13,100 nt of DNA, taken from positions 1 to 13,100 of the forward strand of contig JAFNYG010000015.1 in assembly GCA_017383325.1 (NCBI GenBank), read 5' to 3'. The DNA is from Alphaproteobacteria bacterium. Its GTDB lineage: Bacteria > Pseudomonadota > Alphaproteobacteria > Rs-D84. The position numbers and the translations under genes are program-made. Positions 1 through 7,008 of this stretch are shown here, piece after piece. Each line of letters begins with the position of its first letter. The first letter of the stretch is position 1. The notes below the pieces were generated by a model. It was not told where the DNA came from, did no database searches, and saw only the letters and a list, made by a program, of their open reading frames with translations.

Positions 1-10
1 AAAGGCAAAT

Positions 11-36
11 AAAAAACGCCAAAATCGGCGTTTTTT
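11..36 (-). terminator. Rho-independent terminator of the autotransporter gene
   Basis: A perfect inverted repeat, acgcc (16-20) with ggcgt (27-31), is flanked by A runs on one side and T runs on the other, so the paired stem can extend over 11-36. The minus-strand stop codon (35-37) overlaps its edge. The A/T runs on both sides mean it could also stop transcription arriving on the plus strand from outside the window. Confidence 0.85.
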
Positions 37-3000
37 ATATTCCCAATCTGTGTGACAATTTCAACATAAAGATAGATTCGTTTCCAAAATCATCTGTATG
101 ATTTGGATTTATTCGGTATATAAAGCCCAATGCACCATCTGTAAATTCACCAAACCGATGACGATATGCCCCCATTAAGCGCAATTCACGTTTTTCTGAT
201 TCCAGACTTAAATTTTCTATATGTGTATCAACAACATTCAAATCATATTTATTATCAGCCGATTTCACAACATCGTATTCTGCATACGCATATTGCAAGT
301 CCCCATCTGTTATCGCCAATGGCTGGGACACACTGAATTCAAAGTTTCCAACATTCGCACCAAACGCGAACGCATTTGAATCGATTCCACTTATCCCCAT
401 AACAAATTCACCATTTGCGCATGATGTTGTATGTGCAAACGTTGCACGCGCGGTCAAATCAATACGATCCGAGACCTTATACTGTACAGTTGTATCAACA
501 AAAACAGTATCCCCGCCCCCCAGTTCCAGCAATCCGCCCGTCTGTGCACCTAAAATAGTATTTGTTTCATGTGCATTACCAATACTTGCACCAACGCTCA
601 ATCCATCGCCGGTCCAACCAACATACGTTGCCCCCCCTTGCACCAGGCCCAATTTTGCCGGCATATATTGTGATGAAATCGTTGGGTCGTGTTCCAACAA
701 GCCTTCGTCTGTAATTGCACCTGAAAACGCACGTGCCCCAAATGCCCACTTACCTGCATTGTATTTAACATCCGAAACCAATGCATTTGACGCCAACCCC
801 ATCACAGGATTCGACATTCCTGAAAAACGCGACACACCATCGGTCAAATAATGTTGATATGACGCCCCCAGTTTCCAGTTACCCATCGCATAATCCAACG
901 ACAAATTATCCAACCCATTTAAATTGTCATCATACGCACGTTCAGAAAACGCCATTGTCACCCCCAGCGCCCCAACCTGGCTGCGCTGTACCGCATCACG
1001 ACGCGTTTTAAAATCCCCCAGCACATCGCCCATATACAAACCGCGTTCATTATTTGTCCCCAGCGCAAACTCATTTTCCCAGATGCGCGGCATACTCATA
1101 CCGCCATCAACACTTTCCAGCACATCAAAGAACGGTGCACGAATTTTTTTTCCATGCAAATTCAAAACTGCGGATGCCCGAAACTGTGTATTTGTCGCGG
1201 CCCGCACAATATCGGACGAAACAATCTGATCTGCTGCGCCATCGTAATAATATATTGCCATACCAGGTCTGGTTGCACGATCTAAATTAATTAATCCGTA
1301 TCCAAAAACCTCTGCAAAGACACTCAGATAATCTGCCCCACCTGAAACCGCCGCATTTTTTTCTTTTGGCAGAATATACATATTTTGCAAATAAGTCGTC
1401 AGTGTTTCTTTTGTAAAAACTTCGCCATTGTCATTTCTGCCTAAAAATGGTCCATCCGCGGTCAACGCCATCAACGCAAAAATTTCATCATTGTCTAAAT
1501 CTGGGAATGCCGCCATCAGTGCACCTGCCGCACCTGCCGCGGATGCAACGGCCTGTTCATCCGTAACCCCAGCCGACGCAAAGCACCACGGATCAACATC
1601 CCCCATACCGGTCCCTGCGACACCACACATACGCGCCTTGTAATAGTTACCCGAATCCTGCCATTGTGTCAATGCAATCTTATTCGGCGCATACCCCGAT
1701 ACACTTGTCGTGCCATTTGTGCCATTTGCGACCCCAACCCCAACAACAGACATAAAATAGTGTTCCGAATTTTCAAACACCAATGGCACAACATTTTCAA
1801 ATGTCGCGGTCAATGTTTCACCAGAATATTCGCTGTCTGTCTGAAATGCCCCCGTTGAAAACACCGTCAATGGCGTATAACGTGTCCCCAAACCATTAAA
1901 GAAACCAATCGCATCATTGGACGGCGTATAAGAATCCGATGTATTAACATTATAGTACAAATCAACATACTCGGCCAATTCTGTTGCCCAATTATCCACG
2001 GCCAATACATCGCCTATCTTTTTTGCATTATACGCACGCAGCGGTTCGATAACATCCGCATTGGCCAAGACTTCTGGTCTGGAACGTCCGATTTTTAAAT
2101 TTCCCGCACGCCACAAATTCGCCCCACCAACCAGTGCTTTATAATTATAATAATCTGCATTCTGTGCCTGTTTAACCAATATCAAATTGCCGCCGTCCAT
2201 CGCATAGGCCTGATTAATGACACCGTCTGCATTACTGTCAATATACAAATTTCCATCTGTACCGATATATCCTGTATATGTTGTTGTAACATCCGTCGAC
2301 GCACCATCTTCGCCTGTCACTGTTTCGGTATAAGACGCCGTAATCACCCCATTATTTATGACCACAGACATTGTTTTCCCAAACAAATCCAATTGCGACA
2401 GCACACCATCATTTTCCACATACGCACCTGTTGATTCTTGGTCGGCCACCGTCGCCATTTCTGTTCCACCGCCCGTACGAAAGATTGTCATCTGACCATT
2501 TGGCATGAAACCGATATAATCTGAACTGACTTCACTGCTGGTATACCCCCCCACAATTTTAGCCAATAAATTATCATTACTATTCGCACTGATATTGGCA
2601 ATAGCCGTTCCATAGCCGGCCAAATCAAAGTTGCCCCCTGCAACAGCCGCCTCTTCTTTTACGGTAAAATCCGACCATGAATTTTGCGAACCAGTCAACG
2701 TCAAAGAATTATTGTAGTACTTGCTGGACACAGTATCTTTACTGGCCCCTGTAACAGTTGTCCCATTTGTATTCAGTTCCGTCCACGGATACAAGACATT
2801 TGCCAAGGAACTGTTAGCAGTTGCGTTAATACCGTTTGCCGTCACCATCACCACATTAACAGGTCGCCCCCCCATAACAGGTTCGCCCCACAAACTGTTT
2901 CCACTTAAATCCAGTGGCGCATTCGACGCACTGCTGCGCAGGGTTTCCATCCCAAAATATCCACGTGCCAACGGCGCATACCCATGCATTATCAGCAAAT

Positions 3001-3673
3001 AATTCTGTGCCACCTGATTTGCTACATCGCCATCTGTCATCAATTTAAAGCTGGGCGTATACAGTGCTTCATTACTGTACACATCCAAGCGTTCTTGATA
3101 ATTAGCCAATGTTTCATCTGCCGCGGTTGGCATTGCCGGCCCATATGGCAGAACAAATTTTGGGGTCGTATCCGCACCATCATCGGAATCGCCACCTGGG
3201 TTATTATTTGGCCGATCATTTCCACCTGCAGACGAATCGTTATCATTTCCCGGATCGAACACATCTGTCAGCAAGAACAACCCACCTACAACAACGGCGG
3301 CCCCCGCCGCCGCTAAACCAATGCCCTGGGCAGACGACAGTCCGCTGAACAATCCCCCGCCCCCCTTCGGCTTGTTTTTACTGTTATATTTCTTGATTTG
3401 GCGGTCACAGTTCGACGCATCCGCCCCATACATCTGCAAGATTTGCGCCGCCCGCACATCATTATTCATCAGTGCCGTACACACAATCGACAGTCCTGTT
3501 GAATCCACAAAATTCACATCTGCGCCATTATTTACCAACACCTGCACCTGTTGAATATCCGCAGACTTTGCCGCCGCCAACAGCTGGGCAGCCATCATAA
3601 AATCACCAGACGCGCCAAGAACAGCCCCCGGCACCCAGAACAACGAAAACACTAAAATTCTGATAAATTTCAT
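35..3673 (-). CDS. Ankyrin-repeat / degenerate subtilase (S8-like) autotransporter, 1212 aa
   Basis: Exported surface protein. Residues 1-21 form a signal peptide. Residues ~27-88 hold two ankyrin-like repeats (VNNGADVNFVDSTG; MYGADAS). Residues 115-136 are a Gly/Ala-rich hydrophobic segment, followed by an Asp/Asn/Gly-rich linker (138-170). Residues ~220-800 follow the order of subtilase autotransporters: VTANGIN (277-283) for VIDSGID, GYGTAIA (353-359) for GHGTHVA, a CGVAG...WCFASAG stretch (683-702), then SAAGAAGALMAAFP (711-724) and YGLINLDRA (792-800). By this alignment Asp is A279, His is Y354, oxyanion Asn is A609 and Ser is Q707, so no protease activity is expected. Residues ~880-1212 are beta-rich with an SQPLAITDG motif (1116-1124) typical of S8 autotransporter barrels. 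The chain ends in Ile rather than the usual aromatic residue. The start is supported by the signal peptide and an upstream AGAGAG. The architecture is fairly sure; passenger function is unknown. Confidence 0.85.
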   Translation of the reverse strand: MKFIRILVFSLFWVPGAVLGASGDFMMAAQLLAAAKSADIQQVQVLVNNGADVNFVDSTGLSIVCTALMNNDVRAAQILQMYGADASNCDRQIKKYNSKNKPKGGGGLFSGLSSAQGIGLAAAGAAVVVGGLFLLTDVFDPGNDNDSSAGGNDRPNNNPGGDSDDGADTTPKFVLPYGPAMPTAADETLANYQERLDVYSNEALYTPSFKLMTDGDVANQVAQNYLLIMHGYAPLARGYFGMETLRSSASNAPLDLSGNSLWGEPVMGGRPVNVVMVTANGINATANSSLANVLYPWTELNTNGTTVTGASKDTVSSKYYNNSLTLTGSQNSWSDFTVKEEAAVAGGNFDLAGYGTAIANISANSNDNLLAKIVGGYTSSEVSSDYIGFMPNGQMTIFRTGGGTEMATVADQESTGAYVENDGVLSQLDLFGKTMSVVINNGVITASYTETVTGEDGASTDVTTTYTGYIGTDGNLYIDSNADGVINQAYAMDGGNLILVKQAQNADYYNYKALVGGANLWRAGNLKIGRSRPEVLANADVIEPLRAYNAKKIGDVLAVDNWATELAEYVDLYYNVNTSDSYTPSNDAIGFFNGLGTRYTPLTVFSTGAFQTDSEYSGETLTATFENVVPLVFENSEHYFMSVVGVGVANGTNGTTSVSGYAPNKIALTQWQDSGNYYKARMCGVAGTGMGDVDPWCFASAGVTDEQAVASAAGAAGALMAAFPDLDNDEIFALMALTADGPFLGRNDNGEVFTKETLTTYLQNMYILPKEKNAAVSGGADYLSVFAEVFGYGLINLDRATRPGMAIYYYDGAADQIVSSDIVRAATNTQFRASAVLNLHGKKIRAPFFDVLESVDGGMSMPRIWENEFALGTNNERGLYMGDVLGDFKTRRDAVQRSQVGALGVTMAFSERAYDDNLNGLDNLSLDYAMGNWKLGASYQHYLTDGVSRFSGMSNPVMGLASNALVSDVKYNAGKWAFGARAFSGAITDEGLLEHDPTISSQYMPAKLGLVQGGATYVGWTGDGLSVGASIGNAHETNTILGAQTGGLLELGGGDTVFVDTTVQYKVSDRIDLTARATFAHTTSCANGEFVMGISGIDSNAFAFGANVGNFEFSVSQPLAITDGDLQYAYAEYDVVKSADNKYDLNVVDTHIENLSLESEKRELRLMGAYRHRFGEFTDGALGFIYRINPNHTDDFGNESIFMLKLSHRLGI

Positions 3674-3697
3674 TTATATTCTCTCTTATAAAGAAAA

Positions 3698-3726
3698 TCT
3701 TATCACATCATCGTTTTATCTGTCCA
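3698..3726 (-). promoter_or_regulatory. Sigma-70-type promoter of the autotransporter gene
   Basis: Reading the minus strand, TGGACA (3726-3721), a 17-base spacer and TAAGAT (3703-3698) match -35 and -10 boxes. The -10 is preceded by TG at the extended -10 position. It lies 25 bases upstream of the start codon and just downstream of the preceding gene's terminator, so the autotransporter gene is probably transcribed on its own. Confidence 0.55.
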
Positions 3727-3739
3727 GCCAAAAAAGCAT

Positions 3740-3768
3740 AAAAAATCGGTCCGCGCCTGCGAACCGAT
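3740..3768 (-). terminator. Rho-independent terminator of the coiled-coil protein gene
   Basis: On the minus strand atcggt and accgat (3763-3768 with 3745-3750) pair, with an inner cgc/gcg pairing and a four-base loop, followed directly by a run of T. It sits about 20 bases after the stop codon of the 225-residue gene and separates it from the autotransporter gene. Confidence 0.8.
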
Positions 3769-3788
3769 AAACAAGAAACAAAAACGAA

Positions 3789-4466
3789 TTAATATGTTCT
3801 CTGAACTTGACAGTTAACAATAATACGACGTGTTCTTGTAACGCGACGCATTGTATCAACCGCGGCAGCTGTCGCCCCAGAATTAACAACGACATTATTG
3901 CCATTTCCAACAACAATTGCGCCATTATTTTGATTTGCGTTCACATTTGCGTTTACTGCCGCCCCTGCAGCTGGTGTTGTCTGTTGGGCAACGACCACTG
4001 CATTTGATGTGCCCTGACGACGGTTCCCAGACTGTCTGACGGCCGGCTTTGTCTGTCTTGGGCATCTTGTTTTTGTTGGACGTGGCTTTGAATTACGACA
4101 ATCCGCCAATTGTGCATTAACATTTGTCAAAGAATCATTCAGCACAACAATTGAATCATTCAACACAACAATTGAATCATTCTGCATAGCAATTGAATCA
4201 TTTTGTGAACTGATGATACGCGTTTGGCTGTCTACTTCCCGTTGCAATCCTTTAATTGTTTTGGCTGCATCACCAATCACATTGACGCAACTATCCAAGC
4301 GGCATACCGCACGTGCCAGTTCAGTTTTTGCCAACTCCTTTTCATCACGTTCTGCATCTTTGTCGCTGCACTGTTTCATTCCAAACACCACCAGTGCCAT
4401 CGCTGCAACACCTGCTGCGGCATGAATAAGCCACCATTTTTTTGTTTTACCTGTTCCCGTTGCCAT
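3789..4466 (-). CDS. Membrane-anchored coiled-coil protein with exact heptad repeats, 225 aa
   Basis: Not a family I recognise. A short basic N-terminus (TGKTKKWW) precedes one hydrophobic helix (~11-29), which predicts an inner-membrane anchor with the rest in the periplasm. Residues ~35-122 are charged and helical. Within them the triplet NDS recurs at 89-91, 96-98, 103-105 and 110-112, an exact seven-residue period with Ile, Val and Leu between, as in a coiled coil. Residues ~125-150 are basic (Arg/Lys/Pro). Residues ~155-205 are low-complexity Ala/Asn/Val/Gly, and the tail is basic (RRVTRTRR, 207-214). Five cysteines lie outside the membrane helix (33, 55, 60, 123, 135) and one is near the end (219). 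The start has a good AAGGAT ribosome site (4477-4472). It is monocistronic and divergent from the secreted operon. A structural envelope role is plausible, not shown. Confidence 0.8.
   Translation of the reverse strand: MATGTGKTKKWWLIHAAAGVAAMALVVFGMKQCSDKDAERDEKELAKTELARAVCRLDSCVNVIGDAAKTIKGLQREVDSQTRIISSQNDSIAMQNDSIVVLNDSIVVLNDSLTNVNAQLADCRNSKPRPTKTRCPRQTKPAVRQSGNRRQGTSNAVVVAQQTTPAAGAAVNANVNANQNNGAIVVGNGNNVVVNSGATAAAVDTMRRVTRTRRIIVNCQVQRTY
4132..4215 (-). repeat. 21-bp tandem repeat inside the coiled-coil gene
   Basis: Units begin gaatcatt at 4132, 4153, 4174 and 4195, exactly 21 bases apart. The first two differ at one base (agcacaacaatt versus aacacaacaatt after gaatcattc), the third diverges more and the fourth keeps only its first part. 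Each unit encodes seven residues containing NDS, so repeat number can change without a frameshift. Confidence 0.9.
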
Positions 4467-4496
4467 TTTTTATCCTTTTTGTTATATCACACCAAC

Positions 4497-4525
4497 AATA
4501 TAGACAAACAAATACAATTTGTCAA
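4497..4525 (-). promoter_or_regulatory. Strong sigma-70 promoter for the coiled-coil protein gene
   Basis: On the minus strand TTGACA (4525-4520), exactly 17 bases, then TATATT (4502-4497). The -35 is a perfect consensus and the -10 has one mismatch. It lies about 30 bases upstream of the start codon at 4466. Confidence 0.75.
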
Positions 4526-4551
4526 TATCTAAATAAAAATTCTTTTTCCCT

Positions 4552-4580
4552 TTGCGCCCCCCCTCATTTTTTGATATAAT
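4552..4580 (+). promoter_or_regulatory. Sigma-70 promoter for the cysteine-rich secreted operon
   Basis: TTGCGC (4552-4557), 17 bases, then a perfect TATAAT (4575-4580), 19 bases before the ATG at 4600. The weak half of the -35 may mean an activator is used. It is back to back with the minus-strand promoter at 4497-4525; the two -35 boxes are 26 bases apart. Confidence 0.65.
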
Positions 4581-4599
4581 CCAGAACAATAGAGAGAAT

Positions 4600-5487
4600 A
4601 TGAAACCACACAACACACATTTTAATTACAAGGTCGCATTTTGCACTTTGCTGTTTACCGTTTTCTGTGGCACGGTGTCTGCCGCCACGACATGTTCACG
4701 CGCCAATTTGACACGCTGTCTGGATTCTGCGTGTGCGATTGGTCTGTCGTCGAATCCGTCTGCCCGGTGCCAGTATTGTGGCACACCTGATGCGGGCACG
4801 CCCCCAAAACAGGTTATGCGATCTGTATCTGCGGGCACATCCGCAAAGTACAACATTTCTGATCGGGAATTAAAGTCTGCGCCCACCACACCTGGGCAAC
4901 GCTATGCGTGGGCGACGAAACAGTGCCTGGCCAAGGTTTCGGGCTGTACCCCTGATGATGTCACCGACATATACGATGAATTGATTCAGCAATCATGCCG
5001 TGCCGCAGGCGTATCGGCCCAGTTATCCCAGACATTACAGACCACATCTAAAAAGAAATCGAAAACCACATGCACATCGGACATCACGGCATGTGTTATT
5101 GCGGACACACGTTGCGGCGCTGATTTTCACAATTGCGCTGAAAACGCCGACTTTGACAAATACTTTGCCACCTGCAGTGTGGACAGCGTTGGCTGCGACG
5201 AACACCTGGCGGTCATTCGCACAGAATTGATATCCCAACGCGACACCGCTGTTTCGAATGCGGCATCAATACTGGACCAGATTGTCGCGTCACACCAATC
5301 TGCACGCGAATCCAAGATATCATCCATCAAATCCGACTGTGCGAACAATTCCGGGCGCGATGCATGCATTGCACGCGTTTGTGCCAACAACATGACCAAC
5401 GGTTGTGCCACCGGATACGGTTCTGAAAAATCAATGGCAACCGAACTGTGTAAATTTTATGAAATCGCCTGTGCGACAATCGACTAG
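4600..5487 (+). CDS. Secreted cysteine-rich protein, 295 aa, first gene of the operon
   Basis: Unrecognised family. The frame is open back to a TTG at 4552, but that TTG is part of the -35 box and the encoded start would precede a clean signal peptide. The ATG at 4600, preceded by AGAGAG (4591-4596), is therefore chosen; its spacing of three bases is short. Residues 1-28 are a signal peptide ending TVSA. The mature part has 20 cysteines (32, 40, 45, 57, 60, 109, 116, 133, 158, 165, 172, 179, 192, 199, 247, 256, 261, 269, 284, 291), suited to disulfide pairing in the periplasm or outside. Residues 158-199 and 247-291 line up with two cysteine clusters in the next protein, including a final C-x6-C. 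Residues ~200-245 between the clusters look helical. The stop is TAG and the next gene starts 17 bases later. Function unknown. Confidence 0.85.
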   Translation: MKPHNTHFNYKVAFCTLLFTVFCGTVSAATTCSRANLTRCLDSACAIGLSSNPSARCQYCGTPDAGTPPKQVMRSVSAGTSAKYNISDRELKSAPTTPGQRYAWATKQCLAKVSGCTPDDVTDIYDELIQQSCRAAGVSAQLSQTLQTTSKKKSKTTCTSDITACVIADTRCGADFHNCAENADFDKYFATCSVDSVGCDEHLAVIRTELISQRDTAVSNAASILDQIVASHQSARESKISSIKSDCANNSGRDACIARVCANNMTNGCATGYGSEKSMATELCKFYEIACATID

Positions 5488-5504
5488 GGTAAAAGATAAA
5501 ATAA

Positions 5505-6941
5505 ATGAAAACAAGAAACACAAATCTTAATCACGCAATTGCTTTTTACTCAATGCTTTTTGCATTTTGCATTGGCGTTGCCGATGGTGCGGTTGTATCC
5601 CGCAACAGGCGTCCATCAACAACATCACGCATGCCCACGATAACGGCCGACATATCCGACACATCTGCGCCGGCGACAGAAACACCTGTGGAATCGGATG
5701 CGCCGGTAAACCCGACCCCCATCGACACGGCCACAGACACATCCACCGAATCAGACGTCGATGAAATTATCGTCACCGACAAATCGTCCCAGTTTGGGGA
5801 ATTCATGGCCGAAATTTCGTCATCCGGCACGAACGGCGACACATCCAACAATGCCCTGGCCGAACAAATCCGGGCCCAGCGTGCGGCCCTGGACGCGGCG
5901 GACGCGACATCTGCGGCCACCGCCCAAATGGCGATGGCACGTGCAACGGGCCAGAATGCGTGCGACACAAACCTGCGCGAATGCATGAAACAAAAATGTG
6001 GCAACGATTATTCTAAATGTGCCGGCGACACTGACACAACCTGGGGGACCAAGATGGACGCATGTCGTCGCGACCTGCCATGTTCTGGAACGGAATATGC
6101 ACTTTTCACCCCCCAGATTAAGGCCGACCGCGACATGAACGCCCGCATATCATCATATAACGCCATCATTGATTGTGGCAATCGCTATAACAATTGCATT
6201 GTGACCGAATGTGGCCAGCGTTTTACCAAATGCCTGGGCAAACGCGCGGGCGACGCCGCGATATCAAAATGTGAAAAAATCGCAAAAAGTTGCACTCAAC
6301 AGGACAGCGGTCTGCCCACACGCACAATGAACGTATTTGGCACCCTGCGTCTGGACGCCGAAAAACAGGTTGCCGCCGACGAACAGCGTTTATACGAATT
6401 GCGCGACCTGATGCGCGACACATGTAAACGTCTGGGCGCGATGTTTGACGAACGCACACTGGACTGCGTTTACACGGTTAATTTCTATGCCGGCGAAAAA
6501 AACACACTATACGCATCGAAAAAGGCATATGCCGGTTCCACGTTCAGCTGTGATCAAAACTGGTTTGGCGTTGACATTACGACATTCAAAGAAAACGCAA
6601 TGCGTCTGACCCGCGAACAGAAATCTGCGACATCTGCATTAATGGGTTCGGGCATTGGTATGGCAACAGGCGCAATAACATCGGGTGCAATCGATCGCGC
6701 AATCGATCGTCACAAGGCGGAAAAGGCCGCCAAAGACGCCGAATCCGAACACGAAGAATTATACGGCGACGACGCTGACGATGAAACCAACAACGAAACA
6801 CCCAACGAAGACAAGGGGACCAAAGATAAAAGCACCCCTGGCGATAACACCCAAGGTGACAACGGGGGCCAATCCCAAGGAAACGGCCAAGCCGACAACA
6901 CAAACATTAACCAAGGTCAAGACGCCCCCCAACACCAATAA
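5505..6941 (+). CDS. Secreted cysteine-rich protein with glycine-zipper segment and acidic tail, 478 aa
   Basis: Unrecognised family. A signal peptide covers residues 1 to ~28 (hydrophobic 11-25). Residues ~30-95 are a Thr/Asp/Pro-rich linker and ~115-147 an Ala-rich helix. Two clusters have identical spacing C-x6-C-x4-C-x6-C: C153, C160, C165, C172 and C224, C231, C236, C243. They are followed by C187/C193 and by C256/C263 (C-x6-C) respectively. The region between them (~195-222) is helical. Further cysteines are at 307, 320 and 349. Residues ~375-397 form a Gly-rich hydrophobic stretch (SGIGMATGAITSGAI), then a charged helix and a disordered Asp/Asn/Gln/Gly tail (~412-478). The ribosome site is weak, with only A-rich sequence ahead of the ATG, so translation may be coupled to the upstream gene. 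The cysteine pattern marks it as a relative of the 295-residue protein. Function unknown; an envelope component is likely. Confidence 0.88.
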   Translation: MKTRNTNLNHAIAFYSMLFAFCIGVADGAVVSRNRRPSTTSRMPTITADISDTSAPATETPVESDAPVNPTPIDTATDTSTESDVDEIIVTDKSSQFGEFMAEISSSGTNGDTSNNALAEQIRAQRAALDAADATSAATAQMAMARATGQNACDTNLRECMKQKCGNDYSKCAGDTDTTWGTKMDACRRDLPCSGTEYALFTPQIKADRDMNARISSYNAIIDCGNRYNNCIVTECGQRFTKCLGKRAGDAAISKCEKIAKSCTQQDSGLPTRTMNVFGTLRLDAEKQVAADEQRLYELRDLMRDTCKRLGAMFDERTLDCVYTVNFYAGEKNTLYASKKAYAGSTFSCDQNWFGVDITTFKENAMRLTREQKSATSALMGSGIGMATGAITSGAIDRAIDRHKAEKAAKDAESEHEELYGDDADDETNNETPNEDKGTKDKSTPGDNTQGDNGGQSQGNGQADNTNINQGQDAPQHQ

Positions 6942-7008
6942 TTAATCCATAAAATATTAGATAATGCGCCATTAAACAAAACACATAAACAAAAAACGAC
7001 TGTCAAAA

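Noticed and set aside
598..3554. Many overlapping frames opposite the autotransporter gene
   Set aside because: They have no ribosome sites or domains and are shadows of a long, compositionally biased gene.
35..3673. Active serine protease autotransporter
   Set aside because: The positions matching Asp, His, Asn and Ser of subtilases are Ala, Tyr, Ala and Gln, so an active enzyme is unlikely.
4365..4466. Lipoprotein signal in the coiled-coil protein (Cys33 after the hydrophobic helix)
   Set aside because: The residues before the cysteine are GMKQ, not a lipobox; a plain membrane anchor fits better.
4552..4599. Longer version of the first operon protein starting at TTG 4552 (311 residues)
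   Set aside because: That TTG lies in the -35 box of the promoter and transcription would begin after it. The ATG at 4600 gives a clean signal peptide.
6685..6715. Repeated atcgatcg as a DNA-binding or replication site
   Set aside because: It falls inside a coding region and encodes a repeated AIDR in a helix; coding repetition explains it.
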